Shown piece by piece: positions 8,721-17,025 of a stretch of 64,000 nucleotides of DNA. The stretch is from the NCBI GenBank assembly GCA_963831235.1, contig CAWHPS010000054.1, positions 1 through 64,000 on the forward strand. The letters run 5' to 3'. The notes below the pieces were generated by a model, which searched no databases, was not told where the DNA came from, and saw nothing but the letters and a program-made list of their open reading frames with translations. Every line of letters starts with the position of its first letter. Position 1 is the stretch's first letter. The translations under genes were made by a program, and so were the position numbers. The stretch comes from CAWHPS01 sp963831235. GTDB lineage: Bacteria; Fibrobacterota; OXYB2-FULL-49-7; JAEUSG01.

Positions 8721-9170
8721 ATGGACAAGAACCTGGAAAAACTGATTGACTTCGCAATTTCAGAAGAGGAAAAGGCCAAAGCATTGTATCAGGATTTATC
8801 AATAAAAGTCTCTGATAAGGGGGCAAAAACAATGCTTAGGGAAATGGCGGACATGGAAAATGGTCACGCATTAAAACTTAAAGATTTCAAGATATCTAAA
8901 AGCACGGTTTTTATAAAGGATGATGCGCCAAATCTGATGCTGGCTGAGTATATGGTTGAAAATAAATTGACAAGCGAATCCACCGCCCAGGAAGTGATAC
9001 TTTTTGCCATTCAGTGTGAAAAGAAATCATGGCAGATGTATTCTGATTTAAGCAGGAGTTTTAAAGATAAATCAAGGCATGATTTAATGGCTGCAATGGC
9101 CTCTGAAGAACTGCATCATAAAAACCTCCTTGAAAAAGCCTATGACGATATTATCTTCAAGGAAAATTAA
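8721..9170 (+). CDS. Ferritin-like diiron (rubrerythrin-type) domain protein
   Basis: A 149-residue four-helix protein of the ferritin-like superfamily, expected in the cytoplasm with a role in iron or peroxide handling. Helix one has ISEEEKAKALYQDL, helix two MADMENGHALKLKDF, and the second half repeats the pattern with CEKKSWQMYSDL and ASEELHHKNLL. These are the E...E..H repeats that bind two irons in rubrerythrin-like proteins. There is no C-terminal rubredoxin CxxC domain. The ATG at 8721, with GGAG 6 bases upstream, is preferred over a TTG 12 bases earlier. Its stop codon touches the ATG of the following GGDEF gene with no gap, so the two are almost certainly translated together. This suggests a redox or metal link to the signalling protein. 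Confidence 0.8.
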   Translation: MDKNLEKLIDFAISEEEKAKALYQDLSIKVSDKGAKTMLREMADMENGHALKLKDFKISKSTVFIKDDAPNLMLAEYMVENKLTSESTAQEVILFAIQCEKKSWQMYSDLSRSFKDKSRHDLMAAMASEELHHKNLLEKAYDDIIFKEN

Positions 9171-10073
9171 ATGTTTGATTCCATTTTTTATCAGAACCTG
9201 ATAAACGATCTTGATGAAGGCGTAATTTTCCTGGATCATGAAAGGAAAATACGGTTTTGGAGCGCTGGTGCGGAAAAACTGACGGGATTTACCCATGCTG
9301 AAGCCGCAGAAGCTGGTTGCATCAGTCATTGCATGCGCTTTGCCGGATTGGAGGCGATTAAGGCCTGTAACGGCGTCTGCAATATTCACATTGCCATGGA
9401 TTCCGGAAACATCATGTCTGAGGACATTTATTTCCAGCACAAAGAGGGACATCGAATTCCGGTGAATCTAAGGCTTGTTCCTTTTCGGCCTGAGATTTCC
9501 GGAAAAGTCCAGGGCATAGTGGAAATCCTTAGGGATAACTCGCACAAGGTCAAGTTGTCAGCGGAACTTGAAGACTTGAAAAAGATGGCATTAATAGATC
9601 CATTGACGGAAATCGGCAATCGCCGGTATGCTGATATAAATATCAATTCCCACCTTGAAACGTTTAAAAGATATGGAACCGCATTTGGACTTATATTCCT
9701 TGATATTGATGACTTCAAATCAATGAATGACGCCTGGGGACATAATGCCGGTGATCGCGTGATAAGGATGATTGGCAGAACGCTGCATTACAATCTTCGA
9801 CCATTTGACTTAAGCGCACGCTGGGGAGGGGAGGAGTTCATAGCCATTATACTTAACGTCAACTTGGAGCAGCTTCTTGCAATAGCCGAAAAGATACGCC
9901 ATTTGATCGAGACTTCTTTAGTCAGGTTCGGTTCAGTACAGCTTAAAGCAACAGTCTCGATAGGCGCAACCCTGGTAAGTGAGGAGGACAACGAAACAGG
10001 GCTCATAAACAGGGCTGATGCTGCCATGTATGAAAGTAAGAAATCCGGCAAGAACCGCGTAACAATAGTTTAG
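9171..10073 (+). CDS. PAS-GGDEF diguanylate cyclase
   Basis: A 300-residue soluble cyclase that would make cyclic di-GMP from two GTP. The N-terminal PAS domain (about 1-125) carries four cysteines (Cys50, Cys54, Cys66, Cys70) in a CxxxC...CxxxC arrangement, which could bind a metal or cluster or react to redox change. A short helical linker follows. The GGDEF domain (about 138-300) starts at LIDPLTEIGNRR and has the active-site GGEEF at 219-223. An RxxD inhibitory site (Arg210-Asp213) lies exactly five residues earlier, so product inhibition is expected. The gene follows the ferritin-like gene with no spacing. The cysteine PAS and iron-protein partner suggest an oxygen or redox input; that is inference. 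Confidence 0.92.
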   Translation: MFDSIFYQNLINDLDEGVIFLDHERKIRFWSAGAEKLTGFTHAEAAEAGCISHCMRFAGLEAIKACNGVCNIHIAMDSGNIMSEDIYFQHKEGHRIPVNLRLVPFRPEISGKVQGIVEILRDNSHKVKLSAELEDLKKMALIDPLTEIGNRRYADININSHLETFKRYGTAFGLIFLDIDDFKSMNDAWGHNAGDRVIRMIGRTLHYNLRPFDLSARWGGEEFIAIILNVNLEQLLAIAEKIRHLIETSLVRFGSVQLKATVSIGATLVSEEDNETGLINRADAAMYESKKSGKNRVTIV

Positions 10074-10090
10074 CAGGTCTTTATAATCGT

Positions 10091-10747
10091 CTATTTTTCC
10101 TGACGCAGTCTTTTCAAATCAGCTTCGCTCCCGATAACAATCAGCACTTCGCTGTCTTTTATTAAATAGTCCGGATTGGGTGCGACAATGAACTTATCCG
10201 ATATCACATCGCGTATGCCTATTATATGAACGTTGTAACGCTTGCGCAAGTCAAGGGTGGCAATTGATTTGTTAAGAAAATCGAATGGCGGCGCAATTTC
10301 AACAATATTGTAGTCTCTGGATAGCCGCACGTATTCAAGAAAATTAGGCGAATTAAGTTTATATGCAAGACTTTGCGCCATGTCTATCTCTGGATTAATT
10401 ATGGTATCTGCGCCGATGCGGCTTAATATCCTGGTATGATCCTCATCAATCGCCTTGACCATAATGTTTTTGACATTAAGTTCCTTTAGGTATAATGTTA
10501 TAAGCAGGCTCGCGCTTGGCTCATTAACAATGCTTACAAGAACACCGTCCATCTGGTCGATTTCAAGCTTCTTTAATATATCCTTGTTTTTCACATCTGA
10601 AACAATGGCTGACGATACGTGTTTGCTTATGGCTTGTATTTTTTCCTTGTTCTTATCTATGACAAGCACCTCGTTTCCGAGTCGATATAGGTTGACGGCC
10701 AGTTCGTGCCCGAAGGTGGAAAGGCCGATTATTGCAAAACGTTTCAT
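10091..10747 (-). CDS. KtrA/TrkA-type potassium channel regulatory subunit
   Basis: A 218-residue cytoplasmic RCK protein that gates a membrane potassium transporter in response to bound nucleotide. Residues 1-135 form the Rossmann-type RCK_N domain. Its glycine loop reads GLSTFG, with Ser in place of the second Gly usually seen in GLGRFG. Asp31 in VLVIDKNKEK is the expected ribose-binding residue. Residues about 140-218 match the RCK_C (TrkA_C) domain, with VIGSEADLKRL near the end. No KtrB/TrkH membrane subunit lies in the window, so its partner must be elsewhere. It is convergent with the GGDEF gene, 17 bases apart, and lies 41 bases downstream of the receiver/ATPase gene on the same strand. 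Confidence 0.82.
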   Translation of the reverse strand: MKRFAIIGLSTFGHELAVNLYRLGNEVLVIDKNKEKIQAISKHVSSAIVSDVKNKDILKKLEIDQMDGVLVSIVNEPSASLLITLYLKELNVKNIMVKAIDEDHTRILSRIGADTIINPEIDMAQSLAYKLNSPNFLEYVRLSRDYNIVEIAPPFDFLNKSIATLDLRKRYNVHIIGIRDVISDKFIVAPNPDYLIKDSEVLIVIGSEADLKRLRQEK

Positions 10748-10788
10748 AAGACCTCCAGATGATTATATAAAATATTCTTTAGGTTTTT

Positions 10789-11691
10789 TTATAGTTCATT
10801 GATATATAAAGGTTTGAAACCATGATAAAGGGGCTTACGGTAATTGAAAACAATGATCTCGGTTTTCTTTCCAGGATCTATGTTTATTATAAGCCTGTCA
10901 GCAAAGATTCTTGACATGAAAATTCCTCTTCCGCTGTCGTCTAAAACCCCTTCTCCCCGAATGTGCCGATCTATCTTGTAAAGGACAGTGTTTTTTGAAA
11001 GTGTACCCTGGTTATCGGTAATTGAAACTCCATATTTCTCGTTATCAATGGCGCAAGAAATACTTATATACTCGTTTTCCGCAAGTTCAATATTTGAAAA
11101 TTCCCTGTATTTTTCCTGGCCGTTTTTATCTTTGGGTGAATGATAAATGGCATTTGTTACTATCTCATCCAAAACAAGCCTTAATTCTCCTGTATTGTCT
11201 ATATGATTCAGGAATATCTTTAAAATATCCTCTCTTACTTCCTTGGCCTCGGCCGAGCTCCTGATTGAATATTCCTTAAGGATTTTCTGGTCTTTTTCCA
11301 TGTGTCTTGAAAGACCGAAAATATTTCCGGTCAATAAACCGTTAACCACTGCGTCCAATTCCTTGAAATTAAACGGCACTGTCTTGGAAATAATGTTGCA
11401 GATACCATGCTCTATGGACATCCGGATATAATCGTCTACATCGTAGGCTGTAATTAGAACAACTTTTGTTGATGGGTATTTTTCCTTTATTACTTTTAGC
11501 AACTCATAGCCCGGGATGCCGGGCATGTTTATATCTGAAATTACAAGATCAAACTTACCTACATCCGGAAGTCCGAGAGCTTTCTCGGTGTTTTCAGCTG
11601 TTTCCGTATGAAACTGGGATTCCAGGTGATCTGCGATCATTTCACGAATTAATTTTTCATCATCAACAATAAGGATTTTCTTTTTTTCCAT
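10789..11691 (-). CDS. Response regulator with CheY receiver and serine-kinase-like ATPase domain
   Basis: A 300-residue cytoplasmic protein. Residues 1-120 are a receiver with the acidic pair DD10-11, phosphoacceptor Asp53 in ISDINMPG and Lys103. After a linker, residues about 150-285 form a small GHKL ATPase of the RsbW/anti-sigma type. It shows the N box in LRLVLDEIVTNAIYHS and a G box in DDSGRGIFMSRIFADRL. There is no DNA-binding or PP2C domain, so output is probably binding or phosphorylation of a partner protein. Its ATG overlaps the stop of the upstream sensor kinase by one base (TAATG), making the kinase its likely phosphodonor. Which anti-anti-sigma or other target it serves is not visible here. 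Confidence 0.85.
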   Translation of the reverse strand: MEKKKILIVDDEKLIREMIADHLESQFHTETAENTEKALGLPDVGKFDLVISDINMPGIPGYELLKVIKEKYPSTKVVLITAYDVDDYIRMSIEHGICNIISKTVPFNFKELDAVVNGLLTGNIFGLSRHMEKDQKILKEYSIRSSAEAKEVREDILKIFLNHIDNTGELRLVLDEIVTNAIYHSPKDKNGQEKYREFSNIELAENEYISISCAIDNEKYGVSITDNQGTLSKNTVLYKIDRHIRGEGVLDDSGRGIFMSRIFADRLIINIDPGKKTEIIVFNYRKPLYHGFKPLYINEL

Positions 11692-13205
11692 TAGGTCGCT
11701 CCGGTAAGAGGGAACTCGATATTGAAGCTGGTGTTCCCTTTTTCAAAGGTTTCAATGGTTATGCGCCCATTGTGTTCGAGCATTATTTTATGGCATATTG
11801 ATAGTCCTAAACCTGTTCCCTGGCCTGGAGGGCGAGTGGTAAAGAATGGATCAAAAATCTGAGAAAGTTTATTTTCGGGTATTCCTGTTCCATTGTCGAT
11901 GAAGCTCAATTTAAGAAAGCCGTCGTGTTTTTTTAAATGAACTTTTATTTGGGGTTGATAATTATTTCCAATTGATTCTTCAAGCCTGGCCCTTTCAAGA
12001 ACCGAAAAGGTTGCGTTACTTAAAAGGTTGATAAATACCTGTGTAATGCGCGTGGGATCACAATTAACCACTGGTCTTATACCTTCATCCATTGTGAGGA
12101 CTTTCTTGATCTTTGAGTATCCTTCGAGGTGGATGGATTGCAAGGCCCGTTCTATTATGGGTGTAATGTTCATGATGATGAACTGACTTTCCTTTTTGCG
12201 CGAAAGGTCAAGAAGGCCCTTTAAAATGGTTTCCGCCCTGCTTGCGGAATCCAGGATGTCTTTAATCCGTTCCAGACCTTTTTTATTCATGCCATAAGTT
12301 TCAGGCGAAGTGAGCATATTATCAGCGCAGCCGGCTATTCCGGACAATGGGTTATTCATTTCATGAGCGATTCCGGCTATCATGGTACCTATGCTGGCAA
12401 GGTTGGCGGAGCGGATGAGCTGCTCGTTGATCCTTTTTTCTGAAGAGATGTTACGGAAATGTTCAAGGACATAAAGGGCTGAGCCTTCGCTTAGAATCGG
12501 ATAAGTATTAAAAAGGAAATACACCCTGTCTTCATGAGATGAGGTCTCAAAAGGAATTCCGGTGACCATTTCTCCGGATTCAAATGTGTGCGTTGCCAGA
12601 CGATCGGGATTTATTCTATTGACACCTGGAAACATTTTGTGGCTTTTCTGACCTAAAAGGGCCTTTATATCTTTTCCACAATATTTTGCATAAGACCTGT
12701 TTAAACGGAATATTTTAAGATCCTTGTCCACTATGCAGAGCGCGTCATCCTGGGCATCGAATACCGCTTCAAGCTGTTGTTTTGAGAATAGGATTTTTTC
12801 ATTCAGATCCCTGATTAACCTGTTTTTTTCTTGGAAAAGATTGATCTCCTTGTTAAAAAGACTTTTTACATGTTCCATTTGTTTAAACAAATCATTTCTC
12901 GAACCAATCCCTGGAGCGTCATTACCTAATACTGAAAGAACCTGGTTTATACCAATGTCTTCTGATGTTTCCTTAAGTATTTCATTGAAACTCAAATTGA
13001 GTTGGTCTTGAAGATTAGAAATCTTATTGCTGAAATTTTTGTATGAAATCCATTCTGTTGCAAAATAAAATATTGCACAAAATAAAAAAAATATAAAAGC
13101 CGCCGCAGTTAAAGTATGGGTTAAATTAGCGCCAAACAATATCGCTACCAACAATAAAATGGCAGAAAAAATAAAGATCGAGAAACGTAATTTATTTTGA
13201 GCCAT
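11691..13205 (-). CDS. Membrane sensor histidine kinase with PAS domain
   Basis: A 504-residue inner-membrane kinase. Two hydrophobic helices lie at about 7-25 and 30-50 with almost no loop between them, so there is no periplasmic sensor. A coiled-coil (about 55-145) leads into a PAS domain (about 145-260) containing IVDKDLKIFRLN. The HisKA phosphoacceptor is His281 in IAHEMNNPLSG. The ATPase domain follows, with NLLSNATFS, DNGTGIP and GTGLGLSICHKI. The NtrB-like H box, with NNPL, is typical of kinases sensing an internal signal. It is coupled translationally to the receiver/ATPase protein downstream, and its start overlaps the end of a small membrane protein gene by 14 bases. Confidence 0.9.
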   Translation of the reverse strand: MAQNKLRFSIFIFSAILLLVAILFGANLTHTLTAAAFIFFLFCAIFYFATEWISYKNFSNKISNLQDQLNLSFNEILKETSEDIGINQVLSVLGNDAPGIGSRNDLFKQMEHVKSLFNKEINLFQEKNRLIRDLNEKILFSKQQLEAVFDAQDDALCIVDKDLKIFRLNRSYAKYCGKDIKALLGQKSHKMFPGVNRINPDRLATHTFESGEMVTGIPFETSSHEDRVYFLFNTYPILSEGSALYVLEHFRNISSEKRINEQLIRSANLASIGTMIAGIAHEMNNPLSGIAGCADNMLTSPETYGMNKKGLERIKDILDSASRAETILKGLLDLSRKKESQFIIMNITPIIERALQSIHLEGYSKIKKVLTMDEGIRPVVNCDPTRITQVFINLLSNATFSVLERARLEESIGNNYQPQIKVHLKKHDGFLKLSFIDNGTGIPENKLSQIFDPFFTTRPPGQGTGLGLSICHKIMLEHNGRITIETFEKGNTSFNIEFPLTGAT

Positions 13206-13416
13206 AAAAAAATTTTAAAAAGAGTCCTTTTACACTTATAAAGAAATCAATTACCCAAAGAGGTGGTGCAAAATTTAATGCCCCTAAAAAAAGTATAAAT
13301 ATCTCAAGGATTGATATTGTAAGAAAAAATGTCATGAAACCCAGGCATAAGTAAACAATAATAGGACGTATTCTACCGGTTTTGCTGTTTAAAAATAAAA
13401 AATGTGCCAGGGTCAT
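13192..13416 (-). CDS. Small membrane protein, function unknown
   Basis: A 74-residue protein with two predicted membrane helices (about 18-43 and 50-70) and a basic N-terminus. The 3' end overlaps the start of the sensor kinase by 14 bases on the same strand, so it is very likely the first gene of that operon. I do not recognise a family. It could be an accessory membrane partner of the kinase, whose own membrane part is only a short hairpin. Confidence 0.5.
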   Translation of the reverse strand: MTLAHFLFLNSKTGRIRPIIVYLCLGFMTFFLTISILEIFILFLGALNFAPPLWVIDFFISVKGLFLKFFYGSK

Positions 13417-13632
13417 ATTATCTAAAATAAGTTAAGATAGAAAAGCAATTCAAGCACAAGAAAGAATGAAACCTTTGATTTTTATTATTAGGAGCATCCA
13501 AAGGGCGATGCTTTATCAGTGGTTAACTCTTCAGGTATTCCCTACTATTCACCACTCTCCCCAAAAGATGAGAAAGGAGGGAGAAAAAAAACCCGAAAAT
13601 GCCTTTTTATTTGCAAGTTTCAAGGGGTCTTA

Positions 13633-13684
13633 AAATGGGCGATGAGGGATTTGAACCCCCGACACCCTGCGTGTAAGGCAGGTG
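13633..13684 (-). repeat. Left attachment site: 3' part of tRNA-Val
   Basis: A 52-bp sequence identical to 20275-20326. It covers the tRNA-Val gene from the anticodon stem to the 3' end plus three flanking bases. The sequence further right (13685 on) does not continue as tRNA, so this copy is not a functional gene. Flanking bases about 13603-13632 also resemble 20243-20274 imperfectly. Joining 13684 to 22349 recreates a complete tRNA-Val, which supports its being the chromosomal half of a split attachment gene. Confidence 0.85.
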
Positions 13685-13706
13685 TACTTGTTGAAATTCT
13701 GCTAAA

Positions 13707-14889
13707 TTAGGCCGTTTTACGCTCTAAGGTACCACAGGCAGGTACCACAGCTCCAAGATTTTCTTGGATTTTTTCCCAAGTTCCACGGGCCTTATCGGCA
13801 TCGCGGTGATAATAGCGGGCAATCATCTGAGCATTGTACTGGATACCAAGATTCTTTAAATCAAGTTCGCTGAACCCATTATCCAGCATCCAGGTGATGC
13901 TGCAATGCTTCAGGTCATGCCATGTCATCCCCGTTACTTTCGCCTCCTTCAATACCGCATACCATTCACGCTTGAAATTCCCGAGAGAATACCACCGTCC
14001 ATCTACGTCAAAGCGTGGAAACAATAGCGGGCAATCAGACGGGCAACCCTTGGAAATAATCAAGAAGCGCCTTATCCAAGCAAATTAATTGCGCTTCACG
14101 CGGTTTACATCCCTCTGTCTTTTGTGGAATGAAATGGACATAAGACCGGGAGGGATTGAATTGGTTGAAATAAAAGTTCTCCCTCTTCAGCGCCACAAGG
14201 TCACCCCGGCGGATCGGATTCATTGCGGAAAAATAGACCGGCCAATATAAATGTGACTTGCGCTTTTCCAGCACCTTAAAGATTCTTTTCTTCTCTTCCG
14301 CCGTCCATACTCTGTCCCGCGCCGTTTCCTTTTCCTTCTCGTATGTTTTGAGAGGGTTTTCCTTAAGCTTGCCGCGCTTCACTGCAAAGGCATAGGCCGT
14401 CTTTCCAATGGCAAGATAGTGGTTCCGTGTACATGGTGTGATAATACCACCAAGCTTTCGGACAATGGCTTTCTTCCCATCACGTTGACGCTGAAAGTTT
14501 ATAAGCCGCATCCGTTCACCTGTCACTTGTCCCGCTCTCTGAAGTTTAAGAGCATCCAGGAAATCCCCAAATCTCTCCATTACCTCTTCATTGCGGATAT
14601 TTCCAAGCTCGGTATTGAGACGGCTTATTAAATCCTTCAGCCTTTCCAGTTTTGCGCTTGTACGTTCTACCCAAAATTTAAGTACGTCACCGAATGTATG
14701 TAATTTCAAAGAGCAGGTAGGCACCGTATTCTTTTTGACGGAAACAAGCTCGTTAATGAGAGCGGTTTCCATCGTCCGCGCTTCGATTTTAGACCCGGTA
14801 ACAACCTGCTTGCGCTCGGTTACCTGTCCATTAAGCCGCGTTCTTACGCGCACCAACCATTGATTTGAATTGAGATTTCTGATGCTCAT
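13707..14889 (-). pseudogene. int: Tyrosine recombinase (integrase), frameshifted
   Basis: The site-specific recombinase expected to drive insertion into tRNA-Val. The first frame (14889 to 14035) holds the SAM-like core-binding domain and the first catalytic arginine in NPIRRGDL. After a one-base shift near 14045, next to a GGG run, the second frame holds WHDLKHCSITWML, where the usual second arginine of HxLR is Lys, and the region of the nucleophile, ARYYHRDADK. Combined length is about 390 residues, normal for phage and island integrases. Its last codons overlap two GGTACCACA repeats that look like arm-binding sites. If the shift and the Arg-to-Lys change are real the enzyme is dead and the element is fixed. 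If the shift is an error, only the Lys is unusual. Confidence 0.85.
13728..13749 (+). repeat. Pair of GGTACCACA repeats, putative integrase arm sites
   Basis: GGTACCACA occurs at 13728-13736 and 13741-13749, start-to-start distance 13 bases, inside the last codons of the integrase and next to the left attachment copy. Similar pairs lie at 20155-20175 and, inverted, at 20483-20503. Paired short repeats near a core are what arm-type integrase sites look like; binding itself is inferred. Confidence 0.5.
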
Positions 14890-14967
14890 AGGTAAGAACC
14901 CCGTATCTGAGCATCAGTAAAGGCTACCAGTAATATAGATTTAATTTTCTTTCCCCGCATATTTATT

Positions 14968-15183
14968 TTATGCCGCCTTATTTATGGACGGCAACAAGAG
15001 AACCCCCGACCGCCGCGCCCGGTCAACCGCATCCCTATCATATCGCCATAGACCACCGCATTTAATTTGGCCGGGCACCCGCCGTGCCTGTGTCCATTTT
15101 GTAATGGTCTTGATGGATACATTCAGCATTATGGACAGTTCACGCGGATGATAATAGGCGGGCAAAGAAATCGTTGTTTCCAT
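14968..15183 (-). CDS. Excisionase-like HTH protein (MerR/HTH_17 type)
   Basis: A 71-residue DNA-binding protein. The segment YHPRELSIMLNVSIKTITKWTQ is a helix-turn-helix of the HTH_17/excisionase type, followed by a wing with RVPGQIKCGGLWRYDRDAVD. The longer open frame upstream is rejected. The ATG at 15183 is preceded by a strong purine-rich site (AAGGGGGG), and only the part from there looks like protein. It lies directly upstream of the integrase, separated by 78 bases, and is the likely directionality factor or a repressor of the element. Confidence 0.72.
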   Translation of the reverse strand: METTISLPAYYHPRELSIMLNVSIKTITKWTQARRVPGQIKCGGLWRYDRDAVDRARRSGVLLLPSINKAA

Positions 15184-15415
15184 TATAAGCCCCCCTTCCG
15201 ATATGCCGCGCCCCTGGACGCGGGCCGGACATCCGCGTGCCGGTCTGCATCCGTGGCGACCGCCTGGGCTGCGGGCTGTCCCGTGCGATATGCGTATAAT
15301 GGGCACGAGAGGGAGGCACAACCCCCGACAAGCGCCGCATCCTGCATACAGTAGGAACAAAATACCGTAATGGCGGATAGCGCCGGACTCTGTTTGCATT
15401 GGCAAGCGTGCTGAT

Positions 15416-15619
15416 TCATAGTTCCCCCTGCTTTTCAGTGGATAAGTAATTATCCATGTTTATCGCTCGTTTGAAATCCGCGTCCTCTTCATCCATTGTG
15501 ATAAGCTGATTTATTTTATTTCCATATTCAAACTGCTCCAGCGCCCACCGGCGGATATCCCTATTGGTTTTAGCGTGCTGCCTTTTCCAGGCCGGGACAA
15601 TATCGTTATGCCGGTTCAT
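15416..15619 (-). CDS. Small charged element protein, unknown
   Basis: A 67-residue hydrophilic protein, rich in Asp, Glu, Lys and Asn, with no recognised family. Its ATG overlaps the stop of the primase-polymerase gene (four-base ATGA overlap), so it is part of that operon and probably translated with it. There is no membrane helix or signal peptide. The 230 bases between its stop and the HTH gene downstream are GC-rich with several overlapping open frames, none convincing. Confidence 0.5.
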   Translation of the reverse strand: MNRHNDIVPAWKRQHAKTNRDIRRWALEQFEYGNKINQLITMDEEDADFKRAINMDNYLSTEKQGEL

Positions 15620-17025
15620 TTCTTGGCCCTTAATGCTTCGAGTGCCTTTGAAAAACTGCCGCGATGTTCAAGAAAAGTATAGACCGCATACGATTTGTAG
15701 AGAACGCCACATTGAAATTTTGGATCACTGTCAGTAAAAACCCAAAATCGGTCTTTAATAAAATTCCAAGAAGCGGATCTGCCTTTTCCTTTTTTGTCAG
15801 GCCGTTTCAAGTAAACAACTTCACCTTGTTTTGATTCAATAGTCCATCCGTGCTTGACAAGCAATTCAATGGGTGTATGCTCTTTATCGTAGGCATCAAA
15901 CAGCGTACGGTCTTTTTTGTTCCACATCCTTTTTTCATACAAAGTATTACTTTCTTTGTATCGTTCATCAAAAGACCGTGCGCAATCAATCAGGAGTTCT
16001 TGTTCATCCAATGATATTACGGGAATGCTTAAGAAATCATTTTGAATAAGGCTGTAACCAGGTGACGGCGCACAAAGGAAATAACCGCCTTCATGGATGT
16101 TTTGAATTAAATCAGACTTTCCATTAATCGGCTTTTCCAGCCTGGCAAGTTTTTTAATTCCTATGGTTGATTGCGGACATCTGAAAATAATGTGATAACC
16201 GCCTGAAGGCGTCTGCTCTACCACCAACAGCTTCGCCAATTCGGGATTCAACTCCCGGACAATTTCCATGAATTGAGCATAGCGTCCGCCGCCATTATTA
16301 TCAAAGTCCAGGGCAACCAATCCACCGGATACGGCACCGCATATAATCGCTATTGGAAGTCCCCATGCCCCGCTAATGTCTGGAGTGACGATTGCTTCTT
16401 GATACTCTTTCCAGGCAGGAACAAAAGGTTCTTTGGTAAATGGCTTAATGGGAATAATGCTTAACCCGTTTTCAGTATATCGGGAAATCGCGTTTTTTCC
16501 ATCCATGTCATTAATTCCAGGATTCAAAGGCTTAAGACCAATACCTAAAGGCATAAGACCGGAAGGGGCGGGAAGAGGCATTGCACCGCCTGGTAGTGTA
16601 TACTCTTTGTATTGTATTGTATTTAGGGTGTCGACAGGGTGTGGACAGGGTGTAGGGGGGACAGGGTGTAGACACGGTGTCGACAGGGTGTCTAAATGGT
16701 GTTGATATAGCGCTCTGGCCTTATCCTGGAAAGGCCCCTTTGAGGTCTGCCAGTGTATGCCGTATTGTGTTTGCATGAATTCATTCAGGAATATGAAATT
16801 CCCGGCAACCCTTATTCGTTCCCTGCCCTGATTGAAGGCGTCAAAGGCAGTCTGCCAGTCAACCTTAACACGTAGATGCAACTCTGCAATAGCCCTATTA
16901 AGAACAAGACCACCTGCATAATCGCATTCAACATTCAAATAGATGTATGCCAGTTTCTGTTCGGGTGTCCATTCTGCTGCATCAGGATCGTTGAACAATT
17001 CAGAATCAATTAAATGCTTTGCCAT
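15616..17025 (-). CDS. Replication protein: N-terminal replisome-organiser-like domain fused to primase-polymerase domain
   Basis: A 469-residue protein likely to start or prime replication of the excised element. Residues about 1-105 resemble the helical N-terminal domain of phage replisome organisers (IDSELFNDPDAAEWTPEQKLAYIYL). A Pro/His/Thr-rich linker (about 110-150) follows, encoded by short tandem repeats at about 16625-16695. Residues about 175-350 match the bifunctional primase-polymerase (Prim-Pol) fold. Metal site ALDFDNNGG is at about 242 and the conserved histidine segment PSGGYHIIFR at about 279. The C-terminal part (about 365-469) is unassigned. There is no helicase domain. The gene overlaps the small gene upstream by one base and the one downstream by four, so three genes form one transcript. 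Confidence 0.78.
   Translation of the reverse strand: MAKHLIDSELFNDPDAAEWTPEQKLAYIYLNVECDYAGGLVLNRAIAELHLRVKVDWQTAFDAFNQGRERIRVAGNFIFLNEFMQTQYGIHWQTSKGPFQDKARALYQHHLDTLSTPCLHPVPPTPCPHPVDTLNTIQYKEYTLPGGAMPLPAPSGLMPLGIGLKPLNPGINDMDGKNAISRYTENGLSIIPIKPFTKEPFVPAWKEYQEAIVTPDISGAWGLPIAIICGAVSGGLVALDFDNNGGGRYAQFMEIVRELNPELAKLLVVEQTPSGGYHIIFRCPQSTIGIKKLARLEKPINGKSDLIQNIHEGGYFLCAPSPGYSLIQNDFLSIPVISLDEQELLIDCARSFDERYKESNTLYEKRMWNKKDRTLFDAYDKEHTPIELLVKHGWTIESKQGEVVYLKRPDKKGKGRSASWNFIKDRFWVFTDSDPKFQCGVLYKSYAVYTFLEHRGSFSKALEALRAKK

Noticed and set aside
13633..13710. Left tRNA-Val copy as a functional tRNA
   Set aside because: Only the anticodon stem to 3' end is present; bases 13685-13710 do not form the D arm or acceptor 5' strand, despite a weak likeness in GCTAAATTAGGC.
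14035..14063. Programmed ribosomal frameshift in the integrase
   Set aside because: No slippery heptamer of the X-XXY-YYZ type and no following pseudoknot are visible; a GGG-run indel is simpler.
15184..15415. Three overlapping minus-strand frames extending the HTH gene upstream
   Set aside because: They are Arg/Gly/Pro-rich products of GC-rich DNA; the HTH protein has a strong ribosome site at its own ATG (15183).
16625..16695. CRISPR-like repeats
   Set aside because: The units are short, contiguous without spacers, and code for a protein linker in the primase-polymerase gene.
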